Shown: positions 54,678 through 63,469 of the stretch, piece after piece
Layout: each line of letters begins with the position of its first letter
Position numbering within the stretch: the first letter of the stretch is position 1
Source: an uncultured delta proteobacterium
Lineage (GTDB): Bacteria; Myxococcota_A; Polyangia; Polyangiales; Polyangiaceae
Length of the DNA: 64,000 bases
Assembly: GCA_903892415.1 (NCBI GenBank)
Contig: CAITIQ010000230.1
Coordinates: 49,399 to 113,398, forward strand
Direction of reading: 5' to 3'
Made by a program: the position numbers and the translations under genes
Notes under the pieces: generated by a model
What the model was told of the DNA's origin: nothing
The model's database searches: none
What the model saw: only the letters and a program-made list of their open reading frames with translations

Positions 54678-55186
54678 ACCGCCGCTGCATCCTCGTCATG
54701 GGAGTTGGCCTGTTCACCGGATGCGGTGACGACGAGACAACGTCGCCCGCCACGTTCGACTTCACTCCCGAGTCGTTGGGCAGCGGCCCGGCGCTCGGCA
54801 TTCGGGAGGGCAGCTTCGAGGGAAGCTCACTTCGCTTGGTATTGGCAGCAACAGGCCTTGCTGACCTCTTTGGCTTCGCCATCGAGATCGCGCACCCGGC
54901 GGGTCTTCGTTTCGAGTCGTTCGTTCCGACCGAGCTGTTCCCGGTGGGCACGGATGTCGTTACCCGAAAGCTTACGGAGACGACGCTTCATCTTGCGGTT
55001 GCGCCACGGCGCTCGCCTCCGACACTCTCCGTCGCCGACTACGATCTTGGCACTCTAACGTTTACGCGTTTGGAAGACCCGTCGGGCGAACTCCAGATAT
55101 ACGGCGCGCGCAGCGAGGTCTTCGCGCAGAACGGCTTTCCGAGGCGTGATGTGGCGTACAGTGGTGGGCGGATCGAACGACGGTAG
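54674..55186 (+). CDS. lipoprotein with cohesin-like domain
   Basis: A 170-residue exported protein: MNRRCILVMGVGLFTGCGDDE (lipobox FTGC), then a domain of about 110 residues: SSLRLVLAATGLADLFGFAIEIAHPAGLRFESFVP...PTLSVADYDLGTLTFTRLEDPSGELQI. The pattern (short strands, a GxxGFxxxIxxxPxxLxF motif, later LGTLTFxxL) matches cohesin domains. It overlaps the dockerin-bearing gene by 4 bp (ATGA), so the two proteins are made together and probably bind. This is pattern-based and needs a structure check. Confidence 0.65.
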   Translation: MNRRCILVMGVGLFTGCGDDETTSPATFDFTPESLGSGPALGIREGSFEGSSLRLVLAATGLADLFGFAIEIAHPAGLRFESFVPTELFPVGTDVVTRKLTETTLHLAVAPRRSPPTLSVADYDLGTLTFTRLEDPSGELQIYGARSEVFAQNGFPRRDVAYSGGRIERR

Positions 55187-55215
55187 TGAGCGGGCCAACA
55201 TCCCACGCCGGCACG

Positions 55216-56940
55216 CTACTTCGCAGCACCGTGTTTGTGTTTGAGCACTTTGAGCGGCGAAGCCAGGTGCTCGCGGAAGCTTTCGTGAAGCGTTGGCAAC
55301 ACTGCCTCGAGAGGTTCGATGGCGGTCGCAGGCAACGCCGGAATTGCGCGAGCTACGGGGAACACTTGAAAGACCCCTCGGTCCTTGCGCTTGTTTGTCG
55401 CCTCAAGAAAGCTCATCAAGATCTCGACGATCTGAGGGTGGCCGGCCTCGAGCAGCTCTTCCAGAAAGTACCGCTCGGCTAGATAGGCGTCGAGCGCAGC
55501 ATGCCCTGGCCGCGCCAGTCGGAGGACGGCCGAGATGTCGTCCAGCGAGATCATGAGGTCGAGCCAGCGTGGATCGAGAGGCGGGTAACCGCAGCTGTTG
55601 TACTCGACACGGCCAAGGCCGCTGATGCAGTCGCGCACGACTTGCGGACGCGATTGGGCGCAATGCTCTGGCCTTTCAGCACGCGCATCAGGCTCGAAGA
55701 GCTCGTAGAGCTCCGAAGACTCGAGCGTCCGACGAGCCGCATGGAAAGCACTCGCAAACAACTCGCCCGTCAGGTCGGCCTGGATGGCGAGCAGCCTCCG
55801 CCCAAGCGCTGGAGCGCCCACTGCCATGATGCGCGCCAAGAAGGCCACGAGTTCACGCGCCTCAACCTCACACGCAAGCCGCGAAACGTCCTCGCGCCGA
55901 TCCCATAGTTCGTGGATCACCGCCGTCGTTTCCGGATCAGTGTGGCCCCACAGTGCATCAAGCCAGTAGATCAGCAGGTTGGCTTCCTTCTTCTGTTGTA
56001 GAGGCGCCTTCGCGGCCAGCAGCACTCCGAGTTGCGCGCGTACTCGCTCAACTACCCACGCTCGGAGCGCCGGCCACTCCACGTCGCTGAGCGTGTGGCA
56101 AAGCGCCTCGAGGTCCTTGGGGACGCGCGCCTTGAGCACCGCGAGCGACTGATCGGATTCGACACTCATTAGCGCGCCAAGAGCAGCGAGCCGCACCTTC
56201 TTGACCCCAGACTCCGCGTACTCGAAGAGAGCTGGATGGTCCTCGTCTTCGCCGCCCAAACAGGAAACGCCTGCGACGAACATGTCGAGGGAGCCTCCGT
56301 CGACCGCCTGCTTGACGAAACGTCTCGCCGCATAGGAGTCCAACTTGTGGAGCAACAGCAGGCGCCGCACATCGCCTCGTCCGCCACGCCGGACATCAAG
56401 CCCCACGGCCACCTCAGAAGCGATGGCCTTGCCGAAGTTTGGGAGCACCTCCTCGAACATCAAGTCGGCGACCGCCCGATTCGATACGTCCAGCGCATTG
56501 ATCGCAGGCCTGACCAATCGCAGATCTCTGAAGATCCCATCCTTGATCGCCTTCCAGATGACCGGCAAGCAACCTTCACCCTTGGACGCCAGGGCCTCCA
56601 ACACCAGCTGCAAGCGCGGCGCGCTGGCTTGCACTGCGCATGAAGACTCCACTGCCTCGATCGGCTCGAGTTCGCCCGCAGCGCCAGTTTCGCCCTGGGT
56701 GTGGAGGATGGCGTTGACGAGCGCGGCGAGGTCCAACAGGGCTTGCGGCGCTGTCGTTGCGTTGGCGTCGACGAGCGCCTGCGCGGCCAGTGCAACCTTG
56801 ACCAACACGGGGGTCTTCGCCCCCGCCTTCTCGAGCTCCGGGATGAGCTGCTTCAGGCGAAAGTCTCCTGGTGCAAGGGCGCTTCCGGAGATGGCCAGGC
56901 GTCGGGCTTCTTCTTGTGTTCGCAGCAACACCGAGGTCAC
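55216..56940 (-). CDS. HEAT-repeat-like protein, orphan paralogue of the operon gene at 31481
   Basis: A 574-residue helical-repeat protein that starts VTSVLLRTQEEARRLAISGSALAPGDFRLKQLIPELEKAGAKTPVLVKVALAAQALVDANATTAPQALLDLAALVNAILHTQGETGAAGELEPIE and is collinear with the gene at 31481-33271, including its C-terminus (YLAERYFLEELLEAGHPQIVEILMSFLEATNKRKDRGVFQVFPVARAIPALPATAIEPLEAVLPTLHE). I use the GTG at 56940 with GGAG 8 nt upstream. Unlike the operon copy it stands without MoxR, vWA or SWIM neighbours. Function unknown. Confidence 0.75.
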   Translation of the reverse strand: MTSVLLRTQEEARRLAISGSALAPGDFRLKQLIPELEKAGAKTPVLVKVALAAQALVDANATTAPQALLDLAALVNAILHTQGETGAAGELEPIEAVESSCAVQASAPRLQLVLEALASKGEGCLPVIWKAIKDGIFRDLRLVRPAINALDVSNRAVADLMFEEVLPNFGKAIASEVAVGLDVRRGGRGDVRRLLLLHKLDSYAARRFVKQAVDGGSLDMFVAGVSCLGGEDEDHPALFEYAESGVKKVRLAALGALMSVESDQSLAVLKARVPKDLEALCHTLSDVEWPALRAWVVERVRAQLGVLLAAKAPLQQKKEANLLIYWLDALWGHTDPETTAVIHELWDRREDVSRLACEVEARELVAFLARIMAVGAPALGRRLLAIQADLTGELFASAFHAARRTLESSELYELFEPDARAERPEHCAQSRPQVVRDCISGLGRVEYNSCGYPPLDPRWLDLMISLDDISAVLRLARPGHAALDAYLAERYFLEELLEAGHPQIVEILMSFLEATNKRKDRGVFQVFPVARAIPALPATAIEPLEAVLPTLHESFREHLASPLKVLKHKHGAAK

Positions 56941-57188
56941 GTCCTGCTCCGATGAGTCGCGCGCGATGGCACCAACGACCGGTTGAGCATGCCTAGCCCA
57001 AAGGCGACTTTCAACCATGCCGCTGACAATCTCGCGGCCGGGCACGACATTTCGTCGGACCTGAACTTCCAAGTCGAGGGCCCAGTGACCAACATCGGCC
57101 TCGTTCGCTTCTATGCGAGCGGCGAAGCAGAACTGACAGCGCGTGGCTCCACTCGCGGTGGATGGCGCTGGGCCGCGCGTATGCGGCT

Positions 57189-57881
57189 TCAGCAGATCAC
57201 GCCGACCTGGGTGAACTTCGCGGAAAATAGGCTGTTGCGCAGTGCGCGCAGCTGCGGATGGAGGCTCGCGGGTTTGCCGGTGTCCTCCGGTAGGTTCTTC
57301 CCGCAGTCGATCACCAGCGCGAAGCGGTGAAGCGTTTGGCCGCTCTCGAACGTCGCCGGGTCCTCACCACAATGGAGGCAAGCCGTGCGATAGAACGTCG
57401 GCTCCAGGATGTTTTTGCGCGGCAACGCGAGGTCCGCGCCGCACCCGCAGTGCCCACCAAATTCTGGCCCGTCGGCTTCGTCGGAAACGACGTCGCGGTA
57501 GTACTGGGACCAGTGAATCCCGAGCTCGTAGTAGAGGCCCTCGCGGTAGAAGGGGAGCGGCTCGACCGGGAACCGCCAACCGAGCTCGAGGACGTTGACC
57601 ATCGGCCACGCGAGCTCCAGCGAGGGCTTTTTGGAGCGTAGCCACTGGGCCGTTGGTGCGAACGGCGCCGGCTCCCACGTTTGTGCGGGCCCACGGAACA
57701 TCGCGCCGGGGCGACTGGCTGCCTTGGGCAGCCGCGAAGACGGCACCTTCTTCTCGCGCAACGTCTTCGGCGACGCGATCCATCCCGCTTCGGCCAGCGC
57801 CTGTGCGAACCGCGCGATGCGCTCGGCGGAAGGACGGTAGCGCCCTCGAACCAGCGCGATGTGTTGGTACTCGACGCCCAT
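57189..57881 (-). CDS. hypothetical protein with a Cys-rich zinc-ribbon-like motif
   Basis: A 230-residue protein: MGVEYQHIALVRGRYRPSAERIARFAQALAEAGWIASPKTLREK, then a central WxxP-rich region and, near residue 150, GHCGCGADLALPR...YRTACLHCGEDPATF, four cysteines in CxC and CxxC pairs that could hold zinc. No family recognised. No partner gene is close. Confidence 0.7.
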   Translation of the reverse strand: MGVEYQHIALVRGRYRPSAERIARFAQALAEAGWIASPKTLREKKVPSSRLPKAASRPGAMFRGPAQTWEPAPFAPTAQWLRSKKPSLELAWPMVNVLELGWRFPVEPLPFYREGLYYELGIHWSQYYRDVVSDEADGPEFGGHCGCGADLALPRKNILEPTFYRTACLHCGEDPATFESGQTLHRFALVIDCGKNLPEDTGKPASLHPQLRALRNSLFSAKFTQVGVIC

Positions 57882-58043
57882 GCGTGGGGATGAAAGCGAA
57901 GCGTTGGGGCAGGGTCAAGGTCGGCTGAGACACGCGGTTGGCGCCTTAGAGCCGGGATGCTTCGAACGTCGTCGGTGTATGTAACCGCAAGTAACCGCAG
58001 GATCCGACCGGCCCGCCGTAGATTCGTGCCGAGAGGACCACAC

Positions 58044-58769
58044 ATGCGAAGCTCGATTCTGATCGCGACGGCACTCTTCCTGGCCACCAGCTGCAAGGCG
58101 AAAAAGGAGATGCCCCCGGATGCCGATGCCATCGTCGCCGAAGCGCGCGCCGAGAAAGAGGCGCTGCAGAAGATTGCCAGCAAGGTCCCGGCCGCATTCG
58201 ACGCAAAGCTCGGCCCAGCGTGCGGCGAGCCTAAGAAGACGCTCGTCTTGTCACGAACCGATCTGGAGCGCGTGTTCGTGAAGAACCGCGAGACCTTCGA
58301 CTTCGCCAAAGACGGCCGCAAATACGAGTGCGACTACGCGCAAGAACCGAGCGGTTGGATCTTCCCGGCCAGCTTCTCCCCGAAGCGCATCGACATCTCG
58401 CTCGGCTACTGGGAGACCCAGCGCCACCCGGCCACGATCGCAGACTTGCGCAAGGCGCTCGACTCGCAACGACCGCACGAGCACGTGGCCGTCTACCTTG
58501 CCGACCAGGACACCACTGGTGGATGCGTGAGCTGTGGGCCGAACGGGACCTTTCAAGCCGCAACCCTGAATGCCTTGGTCGTCGTGTTCGACCGCAAGTC
58601 GACCGACGTGGTTTGCCAGCTCTCCCTGCAGGTCGAGAGCGACAGCAAGCTGAATTTCTCGGTCCGATCGGGGGAAACCGAGAACAGCGCCGCGACGCGA
58701 GCGCTCATGAACAACCTTCGAGACCGCCTGCGAGCCGCGGTGAAGAAGCGGTTCCGCGCCGAAGACTGA
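58044..58769 (+). CDS. hypothetical lipoprotein
   Basis: A 241-residue exported protein: MRSSILIATALFLATSCKAKKEMPPDADAIVAEARAEKEALQKI (lipobox ATSC), with AGAGGA upstream of the ATG at 58044 (the track's 57957 start is less good). The mature part has conserved-looking acidic and aromatic residues and the pair GGCVSCGPNG, but no known domain. It sits alone before the Sel1-fragment region. Confidence 0.7.
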   Translation: MRSSILIATALFLATSCKAKKEMPPDADAIVAEARAEKEALQKIASKVPAAFDAKLGPACGEPKKTLVLSRTDLERVFVKNRETFDFAKDGRKYECDYAQEPSGWIFPASFSPKRIDISLGYWETQRHPATIADLRKALDSQRPHEHVAVYLADQDTTGGCVSCGPNGTFQAATLNALVVVFDRKSTDVVCQLSLQVESDSKLNFSVRSGETENSAATRALMNNLRDRLRAAVKKRFRAED

Positions 58770-59292
58770 TCCTCTCACTTCGTGACGCCAAGCTCCACCG
58801 ACCGAATCGTTGTAGCGTTCGCAGGATGCTCGACAGGATCCATGTCGTGGGATTTGGGGTCGCCCTGAACCCCGTCTTCGCCGCCGCGCCGCCGCGCAGC
58901 GAAGTTTGATCGCATTTGTTGCGACGTGACCGCGACCCGATGGTCTGATGGCCTCCGTCGAGGTCGAGACAGGGCAGGCTCTTGGCGCTCGCGGTAGCGG
59001 TCGCGACGGCGCCACTCGACGCGTCCGGCAGCGCCGAAGCGGCTTCTGTCGCCGCCGAAGTGGTCGCGTTGCCGCCGCTGCCGGCGCGGCTGCTCGAGCC
59101 ACACGCGAGGCAGAGAACGACGAGCCCGGTGAGTGAAGCGAGACATCGCATGCTCGGCACTGTACGTCCCAGCCAGGTCTGTCCGGCGTTCTGGGACAAA
59201 GCCGCTCTCGTCGAAGCAGGCGCCCTGGTCCCGCTGACCTTGTTGCGGTCGTAGACCGCGATTGACGCCGTCGTGTAGGCTCCACCCCATTC
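58770..59292. other. 523-bp gene-free region holding a truncated Sel1-gene copy
   Basis: Between the lipoprotein at 58044 and the kinase at 59293 I see no intact gene. The region contains the duplicated segment described separately (58950-59230) and, before it, unassigned sequence on both strands. The kinase's promoter must lie near 59200-59290. Confidence 0.6.
58950..59230 (-). pseudogene. truncated copy of the Sel1-repeat lipoprotein gene 5' end
   Basis: On the minus strand the segment encodes MRCLASLTGLVVLCLACGSSSRAGSGGNATTSAATEAASALPDASSGAVATATASAKSLPCLDLDGG, nearly identical to the start of the gene at 51880-52695, then loses homology; the Sel1 body is absent. DNA identity runs from about 52495 to 52777 in the other copy, including about 80 bp upstream of the start. 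A short deletion near GTTGCCGCCGCTG separates the copies. It is a remnant of a duplication. Confidence 0.85.
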
Positions 59293-60858
59293 ATGCCTGG
59301 TTCATCGGAGATCGCCCCGGGCAGCGTCATATCCGATCGATATCGAGTGATTTCGATCTTAGGCGAGGGGGGAATGGGCGTGGTTCTCGAGGCCGTGCAT
59401 CTGGAGCTCGATGCACGCGTGGCCGTGAAGATTCTGCGTGGGGACGTCGCTCTACACGAGGAAACCACCGTCCGATTTCTGCGCGAGGCCAAGGCGGCCT
59501 CACTGCTTCGCAGTGAATTCGTGGCGCGGGTCACGGACTTCGGACGGAGCGATGGCGCGCCGTTCATGGTGATGGAGTTGCTCGAGGGCGTGGACTTAGA
59601 GCGCCAGCTGCAGCACGGGCCGCTGCCGATCGCCGATGCCGTCGACGCTGTGATCCAAGCCGCCGCCGGCCTCGCGGAAGCGCACGCTGCAGGCATCGTG
59701 CATCGCGACATCAAGCCCTCAAACCTCTTTCGCACCCAGCGCTCCGACGGCTCGATCTGCGTCAAGATCGTCGACTTTGGAATTTCCAAGCTGGTGCGCC
59801 TGCCGGGAATAGAAGGACCCCAGAGCCCTCTTCGCGCGATCACGGGGGATGCGCGTGTGATGGGAACGCCGCTGTACATGTCACCAGAGCAGTTGCGATC
59901 GGCGCGCGATGTTGATGAGCGTACGGATGTGTGGTCGCTCGGCGCAGTGCTGTACGAGCTTGTCACGGGCGAACCGCCGTTTCTTGCCGATGACGTCGCG
60001 CAGCTCGTCGCGCGTGTGATCGAGCAGGAGCCCGTTCGTCCCGAGGTGATTCGACGCGATTTGCCTAGCGAACTTTCCGACGTGATTTTGCGAGCGCTGG
60101 TCAAGGACCGCGAAAGGCGAACCGCGTCAATGACTGCGTTTGCCAGCGAGCTTTCGCCGTTTGGCTCTGCGGAGGGCACCATCGCTGCGCGCCGCGCAAG
60201 TTTGCCTGGGGGCCGCGGCGCGTCCGAATCCCTCGCCTCCGTGGCTGTTGCGCGCACGGTCGTCGCAGAGCTCGCCGCCGCTCCCCCTGCTTCGTTCGGG
60301 CCGTCGAGTTTGGCATCGACCTCCACGACGGACGAGTTCAAACCAGGCGCAGACGAAAGGACCCGACGCGCCTTTGCCTCGACGCGGCCGTCGGCGCCTC
60401 AGCCAGATGACGAACGCGTCGAACGAGCTCCGTCGCACCGTGGCGAGGCGAGTCGTGTCGACGATGCGCTCGATGCTACTGTGAAGCCACGCCTGCGCGG
60501 CTGGTTGATCGGCGCAGCTCTGCTCGCGGGGGGCGTTGGTGTGACAGCGTTGATTTGGAGTGGTGGGGCTTCGGGCACGGTCACGCCGGATAGCCGGCCA
60601 ACCCCCACAGCCTCGGTCGCCGGAGCAAAAACCGGAGCGCCGGAGCCCGATATTGCGCCCAAGCGAGATCAGGATGCTGGGCTATTGTCGACGAACTCCG
60701 GGACCAGCGCCCGAGCTAGCGCGCCGCGCACGGGTGAGCTGCCTCCTGTAAAGACGGCGGCTGCGTCCAGCATTTCAGCGTCGAACTCGACCAGCACGCC
60801 CACCGTAGTTGCCAAGCCCACAGCTCACGTAACCGCAAGCGGGAGAACCCTATGGTGA
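59293..60858 (+). CDS. Ser/Thr protein kinase with membrane segment
   Basis: A 521-residue kinase. Motifs: GEGGMGVVLEA, VAVKIL, HRDIKPSNLF, DFGISK, GTPLYMSPEQ. After the kinase (to about residue 290) there is a disordered linker, one membrane segment (RGWLIGAALLAGGVGVTALIWSG) and an extracytoplasmic Pro/Thr/Ser-rich tail. Complete and presumably active. The neighbour downstream encodes an exported TPR/PEGA-like protein, a pairing seen often with such kinases. Confidence 0.93.
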   Translation: MPGSSEIAPGSVISDRYRVISILGEGGMGVVLEAVHLELDARVAVKILRGDVALHEETTVRFLREAKAASLLRSEFVARVTDFGRSDGAPFMVMELLEGVDLERQLQHGPLPIADAVDAVIQAAAGLAEAHAAGIVHRDIKPSNLFRTQRSDGSICVKIVDFGISKLVRLPGIEGPQSPLRAITGDARVMGTPLYMSPEQLRSARDVDERTDVWSLGAVLYELVTGEPPFLADDVAQLVARVIEQEPVRPEVIRRDLPSELSDVILRALVKDRERRTASMTAFASELSPFGSAEGTIAARRASLPGGRGASESLASVAVARTVVAELAAAPPASFGPSSLASTSTTDEFKPGADERTRRAFASTRPSAPQPDDERVERAPSHRGEASRVDDALDATVKPRLRGWLIGAALLAGGVGVTALIWSGGASGTVTPDSRPTPTASVAGAKTGAPEPDIAPKRDQDAGLLSTNSGTSARASAPRTGELPPVKTAAASSISASNSTSTPTVVAKPTAHVTASGRTLW

Positions 60859-61027
60859 TCGAGCTTGCGGTCGTGCCCAATGAGACTGCAATTGAACGCC
60901 TGCTCGCGAACGAGCCAAGGCGTTGCATGCAACGTGGCACTTCGAGGGCGGGCTCGCGGCTGCCGAAAATCCGCTCAGCATAAAGGCTCGGGTTTCTGCG
61001 ACGTCTGGATCCTGTTACTTCTTCCGA

Positions 61028-62044
61028 GTGATTGCTTCTCCGGCCTCGAATTGGCGCCGCTGGTTTCCGCTGCTTGGGACCTTGGCGAGCTTGCTCGTTG
61101 TGCCGTTTTCGTTCGAGGCTATGGCTCAACCCGCGTCGGACGGAGCCGGGCGCGCCCAAGCTCTTTTTGTGGAGGGCGCCGCGCTGCTCGACAAGGGTGA
61201 AGTCGCCCTGGCCTGCCCGAAGCTTGAAGCCGCGGTCACGCTCACGCGTCGCGAGGCACTCGGCGGCATGTTGGTGCTCGAGGAGTGTTATGAACGCGTC
61301 GGGAAGCTCGCTAGCGCGTGGGGTCTCGCCAGCGAGATCGTTGGCAAAGCGCGAGCCAGCGGACAGACCGAGCGCGCGGATGAAGCGCAGCGTCGCTACG
61401 AGGCGCTCTCGCCCAGGCTTCACAAGATCGCGTTGAAGTTCGAACCAAAGACCCTTGAGCTCGATGGACTACGAGTGCTCGTCAACGGAGTAGAGCAACC
61501 TCGACAGGCACTGGAGAGTCCGATTCCCGTCGACGCCGGCGCTCTCGTGGTCCAGGTCAGCGCGACCGGCAGTGAGCCGGTGGAGACGCGCTTCGAGGTG
61601 CCAGAGGCACCCGGCGAGTCGAGTGTCATCGTCGCGGGCCCTGCGCCGCAAACGAAGAAGCAGCCGAGCGACGTCGTGCCTCAGACCAGCTATTGGGGAG
61701 CGCAGCGTATTGCTGGCGTGAGCATCGCTGCGGTGGGTGCACTGAGCAGCGGAGCGGGGCTGATTCTGGCCGGCGTGGCCGCGTCGAACTACGATGCAGC
61801 GTTCGAGGAACAACGTTGTTCGGGCGAGCCGCTGCTTTGCGACGACGTTGGACCGATCGACGCCGCACGCGGCCTTGGCGATCTCGCGACGGGATTTGTA
61901 TTGGCGGGACTCGGCTTGGCAACCGTCGGCGTGGTGGTCTGGCTAACGGGCAGCGATGCCGTCGAACTCGCACCTGCAAACGCCGCACGAGTGCAGCTGG
62001 GCTTTAAAGCGGGCGCCGTTTTCCTCGAGGTGAAGTCATGGTGA
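61028..62044 (+). CDS. exported TPR-like/PEGA-like membrane protein
   Basis: A protein of about 338 residues starting at a GTG (VIASPASNWRRWFPLLGTLASLLVVPFSFEAMAQPASDG), a signal peptide with cleavage after AMA. An N-terminal helical repeat region (ALFVEGAALLDKGEVALACPKLEAAVTLTRREALGG) is followed by a beta-domain of PEGA type (LDGLRVLVNGVEQPRQALESPIPVDAGALVVQVSATG) and two membrane segments near the end. The track start at 60923 is less likely. It overlaps the next gene by 7 bp. Confidence 0.75.
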   Translation: MIASPASNWRRWFPLLGTLASLLVVPFSFEAMAQPASDGAGRAQALFVEGAALLDKGEVALACPKLEAAVTLTRREALGGMLVLEECYERVGKLASAWGLASEIVGKARASGQTERADEAQRRYEALSPRLHKIALKFEPKTLELDGLRVLVNGVEQPRQALESPIPVDAGALVVQVSATGSEPVETRFEVPEAPGESSVIVAGPAPQTKKQPSDVVPQTSYWGAQRIAGVSIAAVGALSSGAGLILAGVAASNYDAAFEEQRCSGEPLLCDDVGPIDAARGLGDLATGFVLAGLGLATVGVVVWLTGSDAVELAPANAARVQLGFKAGAVFLEVKSW

Positions 62045-62718
62045 GACAGGTTGTGGTCGCATGCTTGTGCGCTGCTTCATTGCTTGGCTGCAATCTGCTG
62101 TTTTCGTTGGACGAGGCAGGGCAGCGGACCGCCTCGGGCGGCGGTGGCAGCGGTGCGACGGGCGCCGGTGCTACGGGCGCGGGCGCGGCCGGCGGCACCG
62201 CGGCTGAAGGTGGTGGCGGTGGCGGCTCGGTCGGCGGTGCTGGTGGCGGCGGGATGGGAGGCGGCACGGGTGGCTGCGATCCGAACGAGACGGAGCTTCC
62301 GGGGAGGGATGTGTTGTTCAACGGCTCGTTTGAGAGCAACAGCTTTTGGAGCAGTGCGCCCTACTCGTTGGTGGATGACGCGCGCTGCGGTTGCACCTCG
62401 GGGCAGATGAACGCGACCGCCTATGACGAACTTCGTCAGAAGATCAATCTGGCCGGTCCCGGCAAGATTCACCTGTTTGCTGCGCTAAAGGCGCCGATGT
62501 TCGTCGATACGTCGGTTGTCATCCGGGAGGAGACAGGTCCAGAGGTCCAACCGCCGGTAGGTTTTGGGTCGCCTGGCCCGGATGGGTGGCGGGCAGCCAA
62601 CGCCGTGTGGGACTACGACGGGCCCGCCAAGGAATTGACTTTCGCCTTTATCTTTCACTCTCGGGAAGCGCAGGACATCCAACTCGATTGTGTACGCGTC
62701 ACCTTCGTGCCCGACTAA
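62038..62718 (+). CDS. lipoprotein with Gly-rich linker
   Basis: A 226-residue exported protein: MVRQVVVACLCAASLLGCNLLFSLDE (lipobox SLLGC), a Gly/Ala/Ser-rich linker of about 55 residues, and a beta-rich domain (LPGRDVLFNGSFESNSFWSSAPYSLVDDARCGCTSGQMNATAYDELRQKINLAG...) like galactose-binding/CBM-type folds. Its ATG overlaps the previous stop. Surface exposed by inference. Confidence 0.7.
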   Translation: MVRQVVVACLCAASLLGCNLLFSLDEAGQRTASGGGGSGATGAGATGAGAAGGTAAEGGGGGGSVGGAGGGGMGGGTGGCDPNETELPGRDVLFNGSFESNSFWSSAPYSLVDDARCGCTSGQMNATAYDELRQKINLAGPGKIHLFAALKAPMFVDTSVVIREETGPEVQPPVGFGSPGPDGWRAANAVWDYDGPAKELTFAFIFHSREAQDIQLDCVRVTFVPD

Positions 62719-63076
62719 CGGGAGTCTGCTCAAATGCCGCGCACGGGTGCTGTCCGTCGTCTGCGCCACATCACTGCGCCCGCGAGCATCAATCCGAGCC
62801 CCGCTCCCTCGCGAGAGCTGCCACCGTCGGGCGCGGCACGAGCAGCCAGCCGCGCGCACGTTGCTTTGCTCGCGCGGCAGCGGGGCTGGCCGGTGCTCAC
62901 CTCGGATCCGGATGACTTGCTTGCGATCGATCCGACGCTGAAGGTTCAGCGGACCTGGCTTGGGTAAGGTTGGGGCGCGCGGGCTTGGGTTCGCTAAAAG
63001 CTGCTCTCCGCGAAGAGCGCGGCACCAGCGCCCAGGCGTCGAGCTGCGCCCGCGCTCGAGCGCCCCGACCTCGAAC
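62719..63076. other. 358-bp gene-free region with a PIN remnant
   Basis: The region between the lipoprotein and the VapC-like gene has no intact gene. It contains the PIN-domain fragment (62845-62967); the rest shows no clear feature. Confidence 0.6.
62845..62967 (+). pseudogene. 3' remnant of a PIN-domain (VapC-like) toxin gene
   Basis: The frame reads AHVALLARQRGWPVLTSDPDDLLAIDPTLKVQRTWLG and stops at 62967, the end of a PIN domain; the upstream two-thirds, including the first catalytic Asp, is not recognisable. It matches the fragment at 43100-43204 in DNA over about 60 bp, and it sits 110 bp from the intact VapC-like gene, which it does not match closely. Confidence 0.7.
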
Positions 63077-63469
63077 TCAGATGGACTCCACCTCGAGCGA
63101 CGGATCGAGGTGGAGCAGATCCCCGGCATCACTCGAGACGACGAGCGCGCGGTGCTTGCGTGCGGTAAGCACGACCGAAGCATCGATCACATCCGAGGTT
63201 CGCGACCGGCCGCACAGGGTACCTGCTGCCTCTGCGGTGAGCAGGTCCAGCGGCAAGACCGTTGTTTGGGGACCTCTCAGGAGCGCTCGTAGCGGCACCT
63301 GGCGCGCCCCATCGCGGGAGACCTGACCCACGACCCCGGCGGGAACCACCAGCGCAATGCGTCCGCGCAGAGCCTCCGCGACCAACGCTCGCATGCGCGG
63401 GTCTGCACGCTCGAACGCGATCAGCGCGCCTGCGTCGAGGACGATCGTCGGAGTACTTTTTTTACCCAT
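63077..63469 (-). CDS. VapC-like PIN-domain ribonuclease toxin
   Basis: A 130-residue PIN-domain protein, toxin of a type II system. Catalytic acidic residues appear in VLDAGALIAFE (first Asp), DVIDASVVLTA (third) and SSDAGDLLHLD (fourth). The start is inside the antitoxin gene (49-bp overlap). Expected to cleave RNA; its target is unknown. Complete. Confidence 0.88.
   Translation of the reverse strand: MGKKSTPTIVLDAGALIAFERADPRMRALVAEALRGRIALVVPAGVVGQVSRDGARQVPLRALLRGPQTTVLPLDLLTAEAAGTLCGRSRTSDVIDASVVLTARKHRALVVSSDAGDLLHLDPSLEVESI

Noticed and set aside
58251-60341. 696-residue minus-strand ORF
   Set aside because: Antisense to the lipoprotein at 58044 and the kinase at 59293, which has full kinase motifs.
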